A stretch of 64,000 nucleotides of DNA from Adenophora triphylla var. japonica (taxonomy: Eukaryota; Streptophyta; Magnoliopsida; Asterales; Campanulaceae): assembly GCA_022495995.1 (NCBI GenBank), contig JAFEMH010001303.1, positions 248,001 to 312,000 of the forward strand, in the 5' to 3' direction. Below are positions 23,950 through 36,062 of the stretch, one piece after another. Every line of letters starts with the position of its first letter. Within the stretch, counting starts at the first letter, position 1. The notes beneath the pieces are model-generated. The model made no database searches. It was not told where the DNA came from and was given only the letters and a program-made list of their open reading frames with translations. The translations under genes were made by a program, and so were the position numbers.

Positions 23950-25916
23950 ATGTATTCCAATCCACGTCATATTTGAATTTTCCAAGTTTAGTAAGATTTG
24001 GTATTTGTTGTGAAGAAACAAACTCCATACTTTGAAGAATCAAAGAAGAGAGAAAATATATATATCTTACACGACTCTATATCTTACTAACATCTACGTA
24101 TTTTTTGCATTACCAATGAATTGCATGAAAAAAAGGATTATTGAGTGTTGATTAATAATTTTACTAATATGATAGTAACATATGCGAAAAAATTATATGA
24201 GATAGGTTGTTAGTTCACATGTATCATTCAATTTCGCTCTAAGTTTCGTTTAGTTCATCTGACAAAATTCTATTTTCTCGCTTTTATAACATAATAATGG
24301 TGGAAACAAATCAACAATTTATTGAAAATGTCGGTTGCTAACCAATCAACCAACTAGTTAGAGACTGTTTTTTTGTAGTTAATATTTTGGCCACTGAATT
24401 GCAACCGAATTGTATTTGACTTGCAACTGAATTACAATTGAACATTTTTCATATCTAAAATTACCAACTAATTTGATTCGAGCTCGAACAGTCATATTGG
24501 GCTCGAGCTCGAGCTCGAGAAAAGCTTGAGCTCGATAACTTTTATACGAGCTCGAGCTCGAAACTTCGAAGCTCGACTAGGCTCGGCTCGTTTATAGCCT
24601 ATGTACCTAGTCTCAATTTTGTCTAGATGAGAGATTTTGAGGGAAAAGTGCTCTACTGACTTCAATCATTATATAGTAATAGAAGTTGCTAAAGCCACCC
24701 AAAGACATGTACACACTCCAAGCGTGGTGGCCCCCACGAGTCCTCTGAACGCGGGAAAACATCTGGCTGCTTTTGCCATATGTAATAGTATACGTAACGA
24801 GGTCGTAGGAGAATTTAGATTATTGCAAATAAAATGAGATTTGTTAGGAATAATTTGTAACGAGAAATTAGATTATTTCAGATAAAATAGGATTTTGTTA
24901 TGGAAATTAGGCAAGCTGTTTATAATGAAGAGTTAGCTTCATCAATGAAGCAAGGTTGTTATAATCTGAGCTAGTCCTCCATATATACTGAGTAATTAAC
25001 TTACAAGTTACTACGAATTTGTATCTTTTCAAAAAAGATAAAAATTACTAATCTAGGGTTTTTTTTCAATATTCTTAGAAGAAACTTATTTAAGATTTTG
25101 GAAAAAAAAATACTTATTTATTGATTGAGGAAGTAATTACTTTTACTGCCATGTATTCCAATCCACATCATATTTGAATTTTCCAAGTTTAGTAAGATTT
25201 GGTATTTGTTGTGAAGAAACATACTCCATACTTTGAAGAATCAAAGAAGAGAGAGAAAATATATATATCTTACACGATTCTATATCTTACTGACATCTAC
25301 GTATTTTTTGCATTACCAACAAATTGCATGAAAAAAAGGATTATTGAGTGTTGATTAATAATTTTACTAATATGATAGTAACATATGCAAAAAAAAATTA
25401 TATGAGATAGGTTGTTAGTTCATATGTATCATTCAATTTCAGTTCTAAGTTTCGTTTAGTTCATCTCCGACAAAATTCTATTTTCTCATTTTTATAACAT
25501 AATAATGGTGGAAAGAAATCAAAAATTTATCAAAAATGCTCGGTTGCTAACCAATCAACCAACTAGTTAGAGAATGTTTTTTTGTAGTTAATATTTTGGC
25601 CACTGAATTGCAACCGAATTGTATTTGACTTGCGACTGGATTGCAATTGAACATTTTTCATATCTAAAATTACCAACTAATTTGAAATTAATCTCATTTT
25701 GTTGTAAGTTTTGCGTCTAACCTGTGACACAACGTAAATTGTGGCAATGTTGTCATTAAATTTGTCGTTAATTAGTTTTTAAAAAATGAAATAATATAAA
25801 AATATTTTTGAAAATATTTTAGACGCTAAACAGTAGCTAAGTTTGGACATATTCATCTTAACTTATTAGGTGGCTAAATTTGTAGCTAATTAAAATGTTT
25901 TAGTCACTGCTAAATG
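23950..25916. repeat. T repeats T3 (5'-truncated) and T4 (unit Q)
   Basis: T3 joins the RING upstream flank at CCAATGTATTCC, inside what would be the T unit; short matching bases at the join suggest a deletion between GCCAATGT and CCATGTATTCC. T4 begins at 24944. A GAGCTC-rich block lies at 24478-24595. Confidence 0.85.
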
Positions 25917-26009
25917 TGTTGGGTTTTATGGGTCCATGCGCAGCGGAATTAAGCATCAAATTAACAAAAACTCAAGCCCTAAGATCCGTTCTATATGATT
26001 AAATTGAAT
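25917..26009 (-). repeat. copia LTR fragment opening unit R
   Basis: Same fragment with a 2-bp deletion shared with the copy at 43382 (AACAAAAACTCAAG in place of AACACAAAACCCAAG). Confidence 0.85.
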
Positions 26010-26109
26010 TTACGTGTGAGTATTTCTTAATCTAATCGCATGTCATCCCGAGATATTTATCTAATGTCAAGCGGTACTAAGGGAGTATGTACTATCTATA
26101 TACTATATG

Positions 26110-27127
26110 AAAGCAGAAGAATTTCTAGGCTTCACACTGCGCCACGTGGCATTATGACGTGGAAAGCCACGTGGCAATTCTCAATTAGTCATCCTTTAAT
26201 TTTTTCAACGCCTAAAATTAAAAAAAAAAGAAATTAAAAGCCTAATTCCTTTGATTTCGGATAATGTAATCTATCAATTTAAAATTCAAATCATTTTCCA
26301 AATAAACTCCTAATAAAAAGTTTATTTTAGGAATTATTTATTTGAAAAAACTCCAAAAATCTTATTCAGTTTAAAATTAACTTTTATAACCGAATCAATC
26401 AATTTAAAATTTAAACCATTTTGAATTATCTAATCTAAAGATTTGATCGGATTTTTAAAATTTGAAATTTTTTCAAATACTAATAACCGAAAATAAGAAA
26501 TATAGAATTGATTTTCCAAAAATTGATTTTTAAATGGTAAGCCATTATTTAATGTAATCAACGAAAATAAAAAATAAAATAAAAATAAAAACCTAATTCA
26601 TACCTTTTAGGATAATTCCATTTTTTATCTTAATTGATTATCTTTATTTTAATAGGTAATAGATAATTCAACATATTTTTAAAGTGTTAATTTTAAATTC
26701 AAAATTAAGTATCATTATAATCCGAAATTATAAATACATTTTCCAAATTAAGGATCATTATAGTCCGAAAATTCAAACCTAAAATTAAAAAAACAAAAAA
26801 AATTCAAAGCTCAATTCCTTTGATTTCGGATAACTTACTCAATCGATTTAAAATTCAAACCATTTTCCAAATATACTCCTTAAAAAACGTTTATTTTAGG
26901 AATTATTTAATTGAAAAAACTCCAAAAATCTTATTCAGTTATAAATATCATTCTGATATTAGATAATATTTGGTGTATATATTTATATTGCATATATATC
27001 CCTTCCTTAGTTAAGTGTATCAGTTAGCTTGTATAGTAATCTTATACCAAGTTTAGTTCCTAGATTAGTGCTAAGGATTGAGCCGTGATTAGCTAGCTCA
27101 AGGTTGTATATATACGGACTTAAGATG
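26110..27127. other. AT-rich Helitron interior with dispersed repeats, no gene
   Basis: Motifs such as AAAATTCAAACCATTTTCC, TTTATTTTAGGAATTATTTA and GCCACGTGGCA recur here and at 29130-30080, so the two stretches are copies of one repeat family inside the element. I see no exon before 27128. Confidence 0.6.
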
Positions 27128-27804
27128 AATAAGACATATTTCAAGGATGAGGTACGGGTTTATTCACATTTTCTCCATTTGAAACTCGACTGTCGTCGAT
27201 TTCTTGAAATTTTGATTGCTTCTTCTCTGCAGGTATTGCAAATGGAATCAACTGTCCTCAATTTCTTAAAATTTGAAATGACAGCTCCCACGGCGAGGTG
27301 TTTCTTGAGGCGATTTTGTCGTGCTGCTCAAGGGATCAATGAGGTACGTACCTTGGACTGATTTGCAAAAAGGGTATTCACCGATATGTCGTATGATTAT
27401 CTGAAATTTAAGTTTTTCTTTAAACTGTTCGTGCAGGCTCCGTCGTTGCAATTAGAGTACTTGGCTAACTATCTGGCGGAGTTATCTCTTCTGGAGTACA
27501 GCATGCTGTGTTACGCACCTTCGCTCATTGCTGCATCAGCTATTTTTTTGGCACAATATATACAGTTCCCATCAAGAAGACCTTGGGTATGATTTTGATA
27601 TTTCGCAGGATCTTTACTGTGTTTTGTCATATTTTTATGCTAATTATGTAATACTGACTTCGTGATCAGAGTTCCACCTTGAGGCATTACACTTTATACC
27701 AGCCGTCTGACTTGCGTCAATGTGTCGAAGCACTGCATAGTCTACGTATCGAATGCCCAAATTCGAGTTTGTCAGCAGTAAGAGAGAAATACAGTCAGCA
27801 TAAG
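27128..27804 (+). pseudogene. captured cyclin A gene fragment (4 exon pieces)
   Basis: The exons are a partial one (27128-27151, TYFKDE), 27233-27343 (VLQMESTVLNFLKFEM...), 27437-27586 ([16 protein letters not shown]...) and 27670-27804 (ending AVREKYSQHK). Introns have GT-AG borders and every junction is in phase 0. The text is the end of the cyclin N box and most of the C-terminal cyclin fold of plant A-type cyclins, which activate CDKs in S and G2/M. The upstream cyclin box and the final exon are missing, so no working cyclin can be made. All pieces are open, so the capture looks recent or lightly mutated. Same strand as the Helitron helicase. A1-type is my best guess from LRRFCRAAQG and [15 protein letters not shown]. 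Confidence 0.88.
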
Positions 27805-28240
27805 GTGAGCGAAATCCCCCCCCACACACACACACCAGTTCTTGCCATCAACATTCCTTAAGACTTGTCCTCACCAGAACCGGGGAATGAGAGTTGACAA
27901 TCTGTTGTTCAATTTGTGTGAGACAATGTTCAATACCTACTTCTCGTATGATGCGCGAGGTTATGTATTGCTGGAGGAAATAATCATATGATCTGAGAAC
28001 TTTGACGTGAACAGTAGTGCATTTAATGTAGCTTAGGCTTATATTATTATTTATGTTAGCAATATAAAAAATGTTAAATATCCAGCCAATATATATAAAT
28101 GATTTCAAGAGTGTCCTGTTTGCAATTAGCTGATTATTTTGATCAGTGACATTTTTCCCATTCGCATGATTTAGTTGAGTATTGAGTTGAAGAATTTTGC
28201 ATATATTGACCTGTCAGTGGAATTTATTGTTGTTTAACAG
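27805..28240. other. intron-like stretch between the two captured fragments
   Basis: Begins with a splice donor (GTGAGC) after the cyclin exon and ends with an acceptor (TTTAACAG) before the TypA-like exon. Nothing coding is recognised in it. Confidence 0.4.
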
Positions 28241-28326
28241 GTATCCATGGCCCGCGAACTGTTACAGCTTATGCGTTGATGAGCTTAGAACCTCGAGGAA
28301 CTCTCTTTGTTTCTCCTGGAATGGAG
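28241..28326 (+). pseudogene. captured exon of a TypA/BipA-like translational GTPase
   Basis: After an acceptor the exon reads VSMA, then, with a one-base shift, TVTAYALMSLEPRG and TLFVSPGMEV. This matches the C-terminal region of the TypA/BipA family (pattern T-x-YAL-xx-LE-x-RG-x-LFV-x-PG-x-EV), ribosome-binding GTPases found in bacteria and plant organelles. The match ends at GMEV and the frame stops at 28339. It lies 436 bp after the cyclin exons on the same strand; both junctions are phase 0, but the one-base deletion would end a fused reading frame after 12 residues. Identification rests on about 25 residues. Confidence 0.6.
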
Positions 28327-28648
28327 GTTGAACATGATTGACAAACTCATTTTCAATACTAGCTTCAGAAGACCTAGGCAGGAAATCAATCTTGTAGCAT
28401 TTTCTTTGTTCTCTTTCTGCTCATTTTCTTGTATAAATGATTTTTTCTCTGTTATTTTAGTTTGTTTGATACTCTGCTCCAGTTCAGTCTTCGTCCCGCT
28501 CCTAAAACATTCATTCAATCTGTTCTCCAAGAGGTTGGTAAAGGCAAGGGTGTTATTTGATCTTCTTAGTTTAGAGTTAATTGTGTATTACTATATCTAT
28601 GATGGATCATATTTCAAAGGATCTCCAAGAGTTGCTTCTACAAATTGT

Positions 28649-28796
28649 ACTACCTCTATCCCAATAAGAATGACCAAGAAAAATTTAAATTTGCTTTTAA
28701 TTCAAATAATGACAGTTATCACATTGTTGAGCAAGAACAAATAATGATAATTTTTTTAAAATTTTTTATCATTAAATTTGGAACGGAGGAAGTAAT
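28649..28796. mobile_element. Stowaway-like MITE in the Helitron
   Basis: Ends CTACCTCTATCCCAA and TTGGAACGGAGGAAG are imperfect inverted repeats, flanked by TA. The interior is AT-rich and non-coding. Confidence 0.55.
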
Positions 28797-28919
28797 ACAT
28801 AGCTTCTTTATTCCTTATTTTCATCGATCTCAAATTTCTTCACACCCTTGACGGAGAATCGGAGAGCAATTTAGTTCATCATGGCAAGGGGAGCTCAAAG
28901 AAATAGAGTTCAAGCAATG

Positions 28920-29090
28920 CTATCACAGACAAAGAGACGAACACACACACATGCATACACACACACACTAAGAGAAACAGAGAGATGAGCTTAAAGATGA
29001 GATATATAGAGAGAGAAATGAGATATATAGAGAGAGAAGCAAGCTAAGAAAGAGAAAGATAGAGAGGGAGAGGGAGAGAAAAATATAAAT
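28920..29090. repeat. AC and GAGA simple-sequence repeats
   Basis: Runs of (AC)n at 28940-28970, then GAGAGAGA with a 21-bp direct repeat GAGATATATAGAGAGAGAAG. They give a Ser/Phe-rich minus-strand frame that is not a gene. Confidence 0.85.
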
Positions 29091-30149
29091 GACCTTCGAA
29101 AAAATGACAATGACGGAGAAGACAATAACAGTGCGGTTTCTGACGTGGCATAATGACGTTGAAAGCCACGTGGCATTTATTCATTGGCCAGTCATTATTT
29201 CCTGTTATCACCGACAATTAAAAGTAAAAAAAAATTCCTAATTCCTGCTATTTCGGATAATTCAATAAATTTTTAAAAAGTAAATTTGAATTTCAAAAAT
29301 TGAATTTTTAGTTATAAAATGAGTTTATTTTTGGAATGATTTAAACTAAACAAAAATTATAGAACCAGTTACTTTAAAATTCAAACGATTTTCCAAATCT
29401 CAACATATATAAACAAACCAAATTTAAAATTCAAACGATTTTCCAATTAATGAAGAGAAAATTGACAGATTTTTCAATTAAAAAAAAATACGAAAATTTG
29501 TTTTTAAATGGTCAGCAATTATTTCCTGCTATCACCGACAATTAAAAAAAAAATTCCTGATTCCTACAATTTCGGATAATTCAATAATTTTTGAAAAAGT
29601 AAATTTGAATTTCAAAAATTTAATTTTTAGTTATAAAATGAGTTTATTTTAGGAATGATTTAAACTAAACAAAAATTATAGAATCAGTTAATTTAAAATT
29701 CAAACGATTTTCCAAATAAACTTCTAACAAAACGTTTATTTTAGGAATGATTTACTTGAATTAACCTAACAAAAATTGAATTTATTTTAGGAATTAAACT
29801 AAACAAAAATTGAATCAAGTAATCAAACGATTTTCCAAATAAACTCCTAACAAAATTCGATTTTCCAAAAATTGAATTTTAAATGGTCAGCCATTATTTC
29901 ATGCAATCACCGAAAATAAAAAATAAAATAAAAATAAAAGCCTAATTCCTACTATTTCGGATAATTCAATTTTATCTTACTTGATTAGCTTTATTTTAAT
30001 AGATAATAGATAATTCAACATATTTTGAAAGTGTAAATTTCAAATTCAAAATTCAGTCTCATTATATTCCGAAAATTAACTTTGATTACTATAAAAGATC
30101 AGCTTTCGCAAGTTTTTCTTTAATATTCTGTTTTTCGTTTCAACTCATC

Positions 30150-30733
30150 ATGGATGCTTCAATTTTCGCTGTGAGAGAATCCGTCGTGAAGGTAATCCTA
30201 TTTTTTTTATTCACTTTAACAAGTATTCGTTTTTTATTCACTCTAACATGATTTATGATTAAAATTTGGGCTGAATCTATTGTTTGTTAATTTCACAGAT
30301 CAATGAAACAAACAGTCGATTGATTCTCTCACATTTCATCAGCTTTGGATCTACTATTTTTTTGCTAGAAGTCACAAATTTTTTAGACAGTTCGGGCCTT
30401 GAACAGGAAAAAATCCCTGATGTATTGTACGGTAATTTTAAAACTAAATTCAAGAAACTTGTGAGAGATTTGAAAGAAGAATGTTGTTTTAGCAACCTCA
30501 ATTCATGTAAGTAATTCTTTTAATTTATTAGTTTAAGTTCGATTTGATGAATGCAGTTTTTTTTAACAATCTCTATTTTAATTATATATCTGTTCATCTA
30601 TGCAGTTGTCGTCTCTATCATCTCCGTGGAGTTTTTCAAACGCGGACTACCGCATGGTCACATTCGAATTGATGTCATCTATAAAAATCAAGTGCGCATT
30701 ACTCATGTCGACATCAATCAAGTTCATCATTAG
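30150..30733 (+). CDS. small three-exon gene resembling part of Helitron Rep
   Basis: Exons 30150-30191, 30299-30506 and 30606-30733 join with GT-AG borders into an open frame of about 125 residues (ATG 30150, TAG 30731). The second half parallels the RepHel gene of the same Helitron. LYGNFKTKFKKLVRDLKEE lines up with CRVFKMKLDELVKDLKEKK at the end of the Rep exon, the intron falls at the same place, and VEFFKRGLPHGHIRI lines up with VEFQKRGLSHVHILL. That last box is the HUH motif of rolling-circle nucleases; here the two His residues are kept as H-G-H. The first half (MDASIFAVRESVVK...) I do not recognise. The catalytic tyrosines are absent, so it is not a full nuclease. It could be a decayed Rep copy that happens to be open, or a derived DNA-binding or regulatory protein. 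A TATAAA-like sequence lies at ~30091. Confidence 0.5.
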
Positions 30734-32059
30734 GAATAATGTTACTCATGAATTTATTTTATTTTAAATTTTATTTTTATTTTATTTTTATTTTTTTATC
30801 ATTCGAATTGATGTCATCTATAATTCAGTTTTTAGTTTATTCATAAAATTTCGGCATAGATTAAAAAAAATAAATTATTTGATTTATTCATAACTCAATC
30901 TAATCTAACAACTACAATAAAAAAAGAAAAAAAAGAAAACTTTTATATTCAAATACAAAATCATTTTATGAATTTTAAAACAGTTTTATATTTTTTAAAC
31001 TGAAACAGAAAATTTTCGGTAATCATTTCATTAAAAAAAACATAAAATTTCAAATTATTTGATTTATTCATAAGTTTTCGGATCAATTTGAACAAAATAA
31101 TAATAAGAAGAGGAAGTGAATCAAATTCTCTAAAAATTAGGTATTAGATTAATTCAAGTAATCAATTCCTAAATTTTCGGCAATCATAGATTTTCAAGTA
31201 ATCAACTCCTAAATTTTCGGCAATCATAAATTCAAAAAAAAAATTTCCAATTAGTTGATTTATTCATTAATTTTCAGCATAGATTAAAAAAAATATTCAA
31301 ATTATTTGATTTATTCATAAATCAATCTAATCTAACAAATACAATGAAACGATAAAAAAGAAAACATTTATATTCAAATACAAAATCATTTTAAGTATTT
31401 TCAGAATTTATATATTTTCGACCATTGTCATTTACTTACTCTCTTTTGCTTCTTTTGTTTGCACATCATTATTATCAATATTCTTTCTAAGCAAGATCTT
31501 CATTGACGTTAGTCAACACATCGGGGAAATCCCGTTGGTAATGTATTGTTCTATGTAAGTATCCATATTCTTTTATTTGCCTTGCAAAATGCTTCAGAAA
31601 TTCATAGCTTGCTAATTATATTATTATCTCTGTGCCAAAACGAATGACAAAAAATAATTTAATTTATCACGATCAAATTTGAAATATTTTCGTCATTCAT
31701 TCTTGATCAAGATCAATTTTGAATTTTTTTGATCATTCAGTTTTTGAGCGAAGAAAGTAATTATTATCTTCTCTTTGTTGTAGTCTACAGCTACCAAATT
31801 ATTCACAACGAGTACGAATTGTTTCAAGGTTCACAGAAATGAGTAGCAACATTGGAAGAGAAGCAAGTGAGAGAACTCTATGAAATTCTAAGATAACCAT
31901 CCACTACTCGGATGAGTTTTCATATGTTTTTGTTGATTCTTTTTTTATATTGTAATGTTGATTTCATAGTTTATTTTCTAAGCAATGGGCAGACTTGTAA
32001 AATTTAAAATGACAAACCAATATATGATGTATATCGATTTGAGTTATAGATACTTTAAT

Positions 32060-32165
32060 ACTTCTTCCATCTCGAAATGAATGTCCAAAAAATTTCAAAT
32101 TTGTTTTTAACCAGGAGCAAATTTAAATAAACTTGGACATTCATTTTGAGAAAGAGAGAGTACAA
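32060..32165. mobile_element. small Stowaway-like MITE
   Basis: Inverted ends CTTCCATCTCGAAATGAATG and CATTCATTTTGAGAAAGAGA around an AT-rich core. Confidence 0.5.
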
Positions 32166-32329
32166 ATTTTGATCCAAATTTTAAACCAAAATGTTGGCAG
32201 TACCAATGACTGAGGTAATGTGATCATAGCCTTAACATACATATGCACATCTTCGGTTAACTCATTCACGGGAATGTCAAATGACCTAAATATCTTGGGC
32301 TGCTGGAATAAAAGACTGAAATGTTGTGA

Positions 32330-32700
32330 GAAAAAAAATGCAAGGAAGGAGGTTAAAGATTTGCATTTTATTTATAGATTAGATTTCTATAGGCAATGAA
32401 TCGATCAATTTTTTCAAGAGATTGACTTTAAAATTCAAATAATTTTAAATTTTTGTTTAAATTTAGATAATAATTAATATTCAAATTATTTTCTTAAATG
32501 ATTTATTTGCTTAAGCTATGAAAAACTATGCAATGAAGGAGGTTAAGATTTGTGTTAAATTATAGTTTAGATCTCTATTGCTCTTTAAATCAATCAATTT
32601 ATAAATGAGATTGAATTCAAATTTTAAATAATTTTAAATATATGCTTAAATTTAGATAACAATTAATATTCAAATAATCTCCTTACATGGATTTTGTAAT
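32330..32700. repeat. ~190-bp imperfect tandem duplication
   Basis: Both halves contain ATGCAA.GAAGGAGGTTAA, GATTTGTGTT-type text and TTAAATTTAGATAA.AATTAATATTCAAA in the same order. Confidence 0.7.
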
Positions 32701-33179
32701 AGCTCAAGAAAGTGAAGCATTGGCTTTTTAGTTCCAACGAGAAAATCAATGATAAAATTCAACAACAAAAAATTATATACTTATATTGTACTAATTGGTC
32801 TTATTGTAAATTTAAGGAATTATTGATTTATATAATGGCATACTTTTTCTGTGCTATAATAAATATTTATTTGTCCTTAATTGTTTTCTTTTGAGGGTAG
32901 GTTTTTTCTTGGTACAATCTAATCTTATGAGGATAGTTGTGGATGAATATCAAAGACGTCGATAATTTTTTCGGATAAACATGAAATATAATTTAAGAAA
33001 AATAAATTGAATTCTAGATCTGTGTTATTTTTACCTGTTGTATTTTTTAATTTAAATATGGTAGTCGTGATGGTCGGATAGTGTGGGTGAATGTGTGGGG
33101 ATTGAAAGTTTCCGTAAAATTGAAAAATCTTCTACAAAAAATCTTTTTTTTTTAAACCATGAAAATTGAAAAATCTAAA

Positions 33180-33375
33180 GCATTGTGAAATTAAAGTATT
33201 AGGATACAAAGAGGGCATCTCTGGGAAACATTTATTTATTTTATTTATTATATTATATTATATAAACTCTTCTTTAAACACAACTGAAATAAAATTAAGA
33301 TACAAAGAGGTCATTTCTAGGAAACATTCTTTTTATTTTATTATATAAACTCTTCTTTAAACACAACTGAAATGA
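33180..33375. repeat. ~105-bp tandem duplication
   Basis: GATACAAAGAGG.CAT..CT and ATAAACTCTTCTTTAAACAC followed by AACTGAAAT occur twice in the same order. Confidence 0.8.
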
Positions 33376-34616
33376 AATTATTAGAAGTGACAATTTTAAA
33401 ATTATGTATATTAAATTTGTCTAACATTTTGGTCGGAATCATAAGATGGGGTATTTTTTTAGATCATAATGATACAATATAGGAGTAATGCATATTTGTA
33501 GGCCTAGGAAGTCGGGTTTTGGGGGTTTAATTGTTGATAAATATGAGTAAATAATGGTTGTTTTAATCATTTGTATAATGAATATTGGGGGAACAACATT
33601 TATTTGACTATATTCTATATAGCACATTAATATTTATTGTTAAAAAAAGCACATTAATATTTATGTTTTTTAGATATTACGTAATGCATAAATAATTAAA
33701 TGTAGTTTAGTGTCGTCCGTATAAAACACAGATTAAAAAAATAAGTATTGTTACTTTGAAAATTCATCAAAATTATTGTGTTATCGGATCCGATTTTATT
33801 TATCTTCTATAGTAAATATTAATTAAAAAAATGATCTCAATAATGGTGTTAATTTATTTTATGCTAGACATTAAAAAGACTAACAAAAATTATGATCGTT
33901 TTAATTTTTTTGTCGAATATCATTTTAATTACGCTTCAAAAAAAAAGTACAAGATGAGAGAGTTACGCTTCAAAAATATATCTTAAAACAAACTCAATTA
34001 TATAAAATAATTGATTGAATTGAGCTTTATTTTTGTATTATTTTTTATTTCTTTATACTAAGATTGTATTTTGAGCGGAAAATAAAGTTTTCTCTTACCC
34101 CCTTAGCTTTTTTTTTAAAAAAAAAGTGATTTTTTTTTTTGCTATAAGAGTTATTTAAAAAATATTAATTTTTAATAGAAAAAAATGTAGTATATGTTTT
34201 GCTATTCACTTTCAAACTTTTAGTTTTACAAATATATATTGAATTATGAAAAGTACTTTGGTAAAATATCATTTAAGAAATTTTTTTTTTTAAGAATTCT
34301 TTTTGAAAGTTCTTTTATATTGGATAAAAAAATCATTTAGTTTTGGTATGGAGGAAGTAAATTATTTTTTATAATTAATCATATATATAAGCTGCAATTA
34401 CAAACACATTGTGTATATTTAAAGTTATCTAAAATTTAGTTTTAATTCTTATTATAAAATTATTAAATATACACTCTCCGTCTCGAAAAGTTAGATGAAC
34501 ATGTGTCATTCATGTGACCCACATTTAATTTAAAGGATAAAACAAGAAAATCAATAAAAATTAAAGTTACACAACTATATGGGTTCTAAGTGTGAATCTA
34601 AAAAGTAAAAGGTAAA

Positions 34617-34660
34617 CTATACTATATTAAAAGCAAGAAAGTGATCAAAATGGAAATTTG
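34617..34660 (+). other. second Helitron-like 5' terminus inside the element
   Basis: CTATACTATATTAAAAGCAA matches the common plant Helitron 5' end, except that the leading T of TC is A here. It lies ~370 bp before the Rep coding region, where an autonomous element would begin. Confidence 0.6.
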
Positions 34661-35987
34661 GCGCTAAAAAACGTCAACATCAAATGGTTAAATTTGGAAA
34701 TCTGTCAAGGATATTTTAGTCATTTACGTTCATGGTATAAATGTAGATATTAGACATTGAAATCAACACCAAGTGCTTTTGATTGGATGCCTTAATTTAC
34801 GAATTTTTTTCCCCCAAATTATTTGACCTCAATTATTTTATAATAAATTAATTAAAAAAAAATTTACACCAAAATTCATAATTTTTTTCCTCTACAAATA
34901 GAGACTAATTTGTTTTTAAATGGTCAGCCATTATGGTGATTGGATGTCCATATATTTCGTGTTATTATATCGACTAATTATATATTGATTGCGCATATAT
35001 TTTACAGTAAACAGAGGAGTTCAGAATTTGACTACTCGATTGTAGCGGACTTAAGAAAAATGGTTGATGAAAATAACCCGTATGCGAAGATTTACAGAAC
35101 AGCTGCAGAGCGTATTTCTTTGAGAGGTTCGAGTGAGATAAAGCTTCGACTGATAGGAAAGCGATCTAAGGATGGAAGAACGTATAATTTGCCAACAACT
35201 TCTGAAGTGGCAGCTCTTATCGAGGGTGATATTCAAGATACACCTGATGTGAGAGACATTATAGTTGAAAAGCGGTGTGTAGACTTTAAACAAATACACG
35301 AGTTCAACCCATGTTATCTTCCTCTTCAGTACCCGCTGCTGTTTGTTTATGGGGAAGATGGGTTCTATACAGATATTCCTAAAAATATGTCTCCAATGTC
35401 AAAGCGACCCAATCTTTCTTTGAAAGAGTTCTTATCATTCCGACTACAGGAGAGGTCTGCAGAAGGACACCAACTTATGAGAAGTGGAAGACTACTGCAG
35501 CAGTTTATGGTTGATGCGTATATAATGATGGACACACAGAGGCTTCAGTGGATTCGTCATAATCAACCCGCTCTTAGGGTCGAAACTTATAGGAAACTTA
35601 CAGATGCAGTTTCAAGAGGAGATACTGATCCATCGTCTGCGGGTAGACGAGTTGTGTTGCCGTCAACATACACCGGTGGACAGCGGTGGATGACTCAGAA
35701 TTTCCAAGATGCATTAGCTATTTGCAGGTGGACAGGATATCCATCACTCTTTATCACGTTTACCTGCAATCCAAAGTGGCCAGAAATTACAAGATTTGTT
35801 CAGAAGGAGGGGCGAAGACCGGAAGATAGGGCTGATATTCTATGTAGGGTTTTTAAGATGAAGCTTGATGAATTGGTAAAGGATTTGAAGGAAAAGAAAA
35901 TTTTTGGCGAGCCTAATGCGCGTAAGTAATCCTTTCACAATATATCTGTGTTGTAGTTGAATATCGTTTGTTAATATAATTGTTTTA

Positions 35988-36062
35988 TCCATCTGTCCTA
36001 CATTTTTTTGATAATTTTGGTTAACTTGATCAAAATTACAAATTATAGTAGGACGGATGCTA
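35988..36062. mobile_element. 75-bp foldback element in the Rep intron
   Basis: Inverted ends CCATCTGTCCTACAT and AGTAGGACGGATG enclose TTGATAATTTTGGTTAACTT. It looks like a very short MITE derivative. Confidence 0.5.

Larger units (their letters stand above)
28327..30149. other. Helitron interior: MITE, simple repeats, AT-rich repeats, one possible exon
   Basis: A possible exon at about 28460-28560 follows an acceptor-like TTATTTTAG and reads SLFDTLLQFSLRPAPKTF before a stop; I do not recognise it. Then come a MITE (28649-28796), AC and GAGA simple repeats (28930-29080), and repeats shared with the Helitron 5' end (29130-30080). Confidence 0.4.
30734..34616. other. AT-rich Helitron interior, no gene recognised
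   Basis: 3.9 kb of very AT-rich DNA. It holds two tandem duplications (32330-32700, 33180-33375), a MITE (32060-32165), a MITE-like foldback (31627-31765) and a 50-bp segment shared with 39183. A possible exon at ~31783-31845 follows an acceptor but matches nothing I know. Frames at 32712, 33166 and 33439 are low-complexity and not supported. Confidence 0.5.

Noticed and set aside
24637..24837. 66-residue frame in a T repeat (VIEVAKATQRHVHTPS)
   Set aside because: The start and phase differ among T copies, and no family resemblance was seen; probably non-coding repeat.
28991..29176. Ser/Phe-rich minus-strand frame
   Set aside because: It translates the GAGA simple repeat.
31783..31860. Possible RPA-like exon (STATKLFTT) as carried by some plant Helitrons
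   Set aside because: Too short and too weak a match; the surrounding 3.9 kb has no other RPA text.
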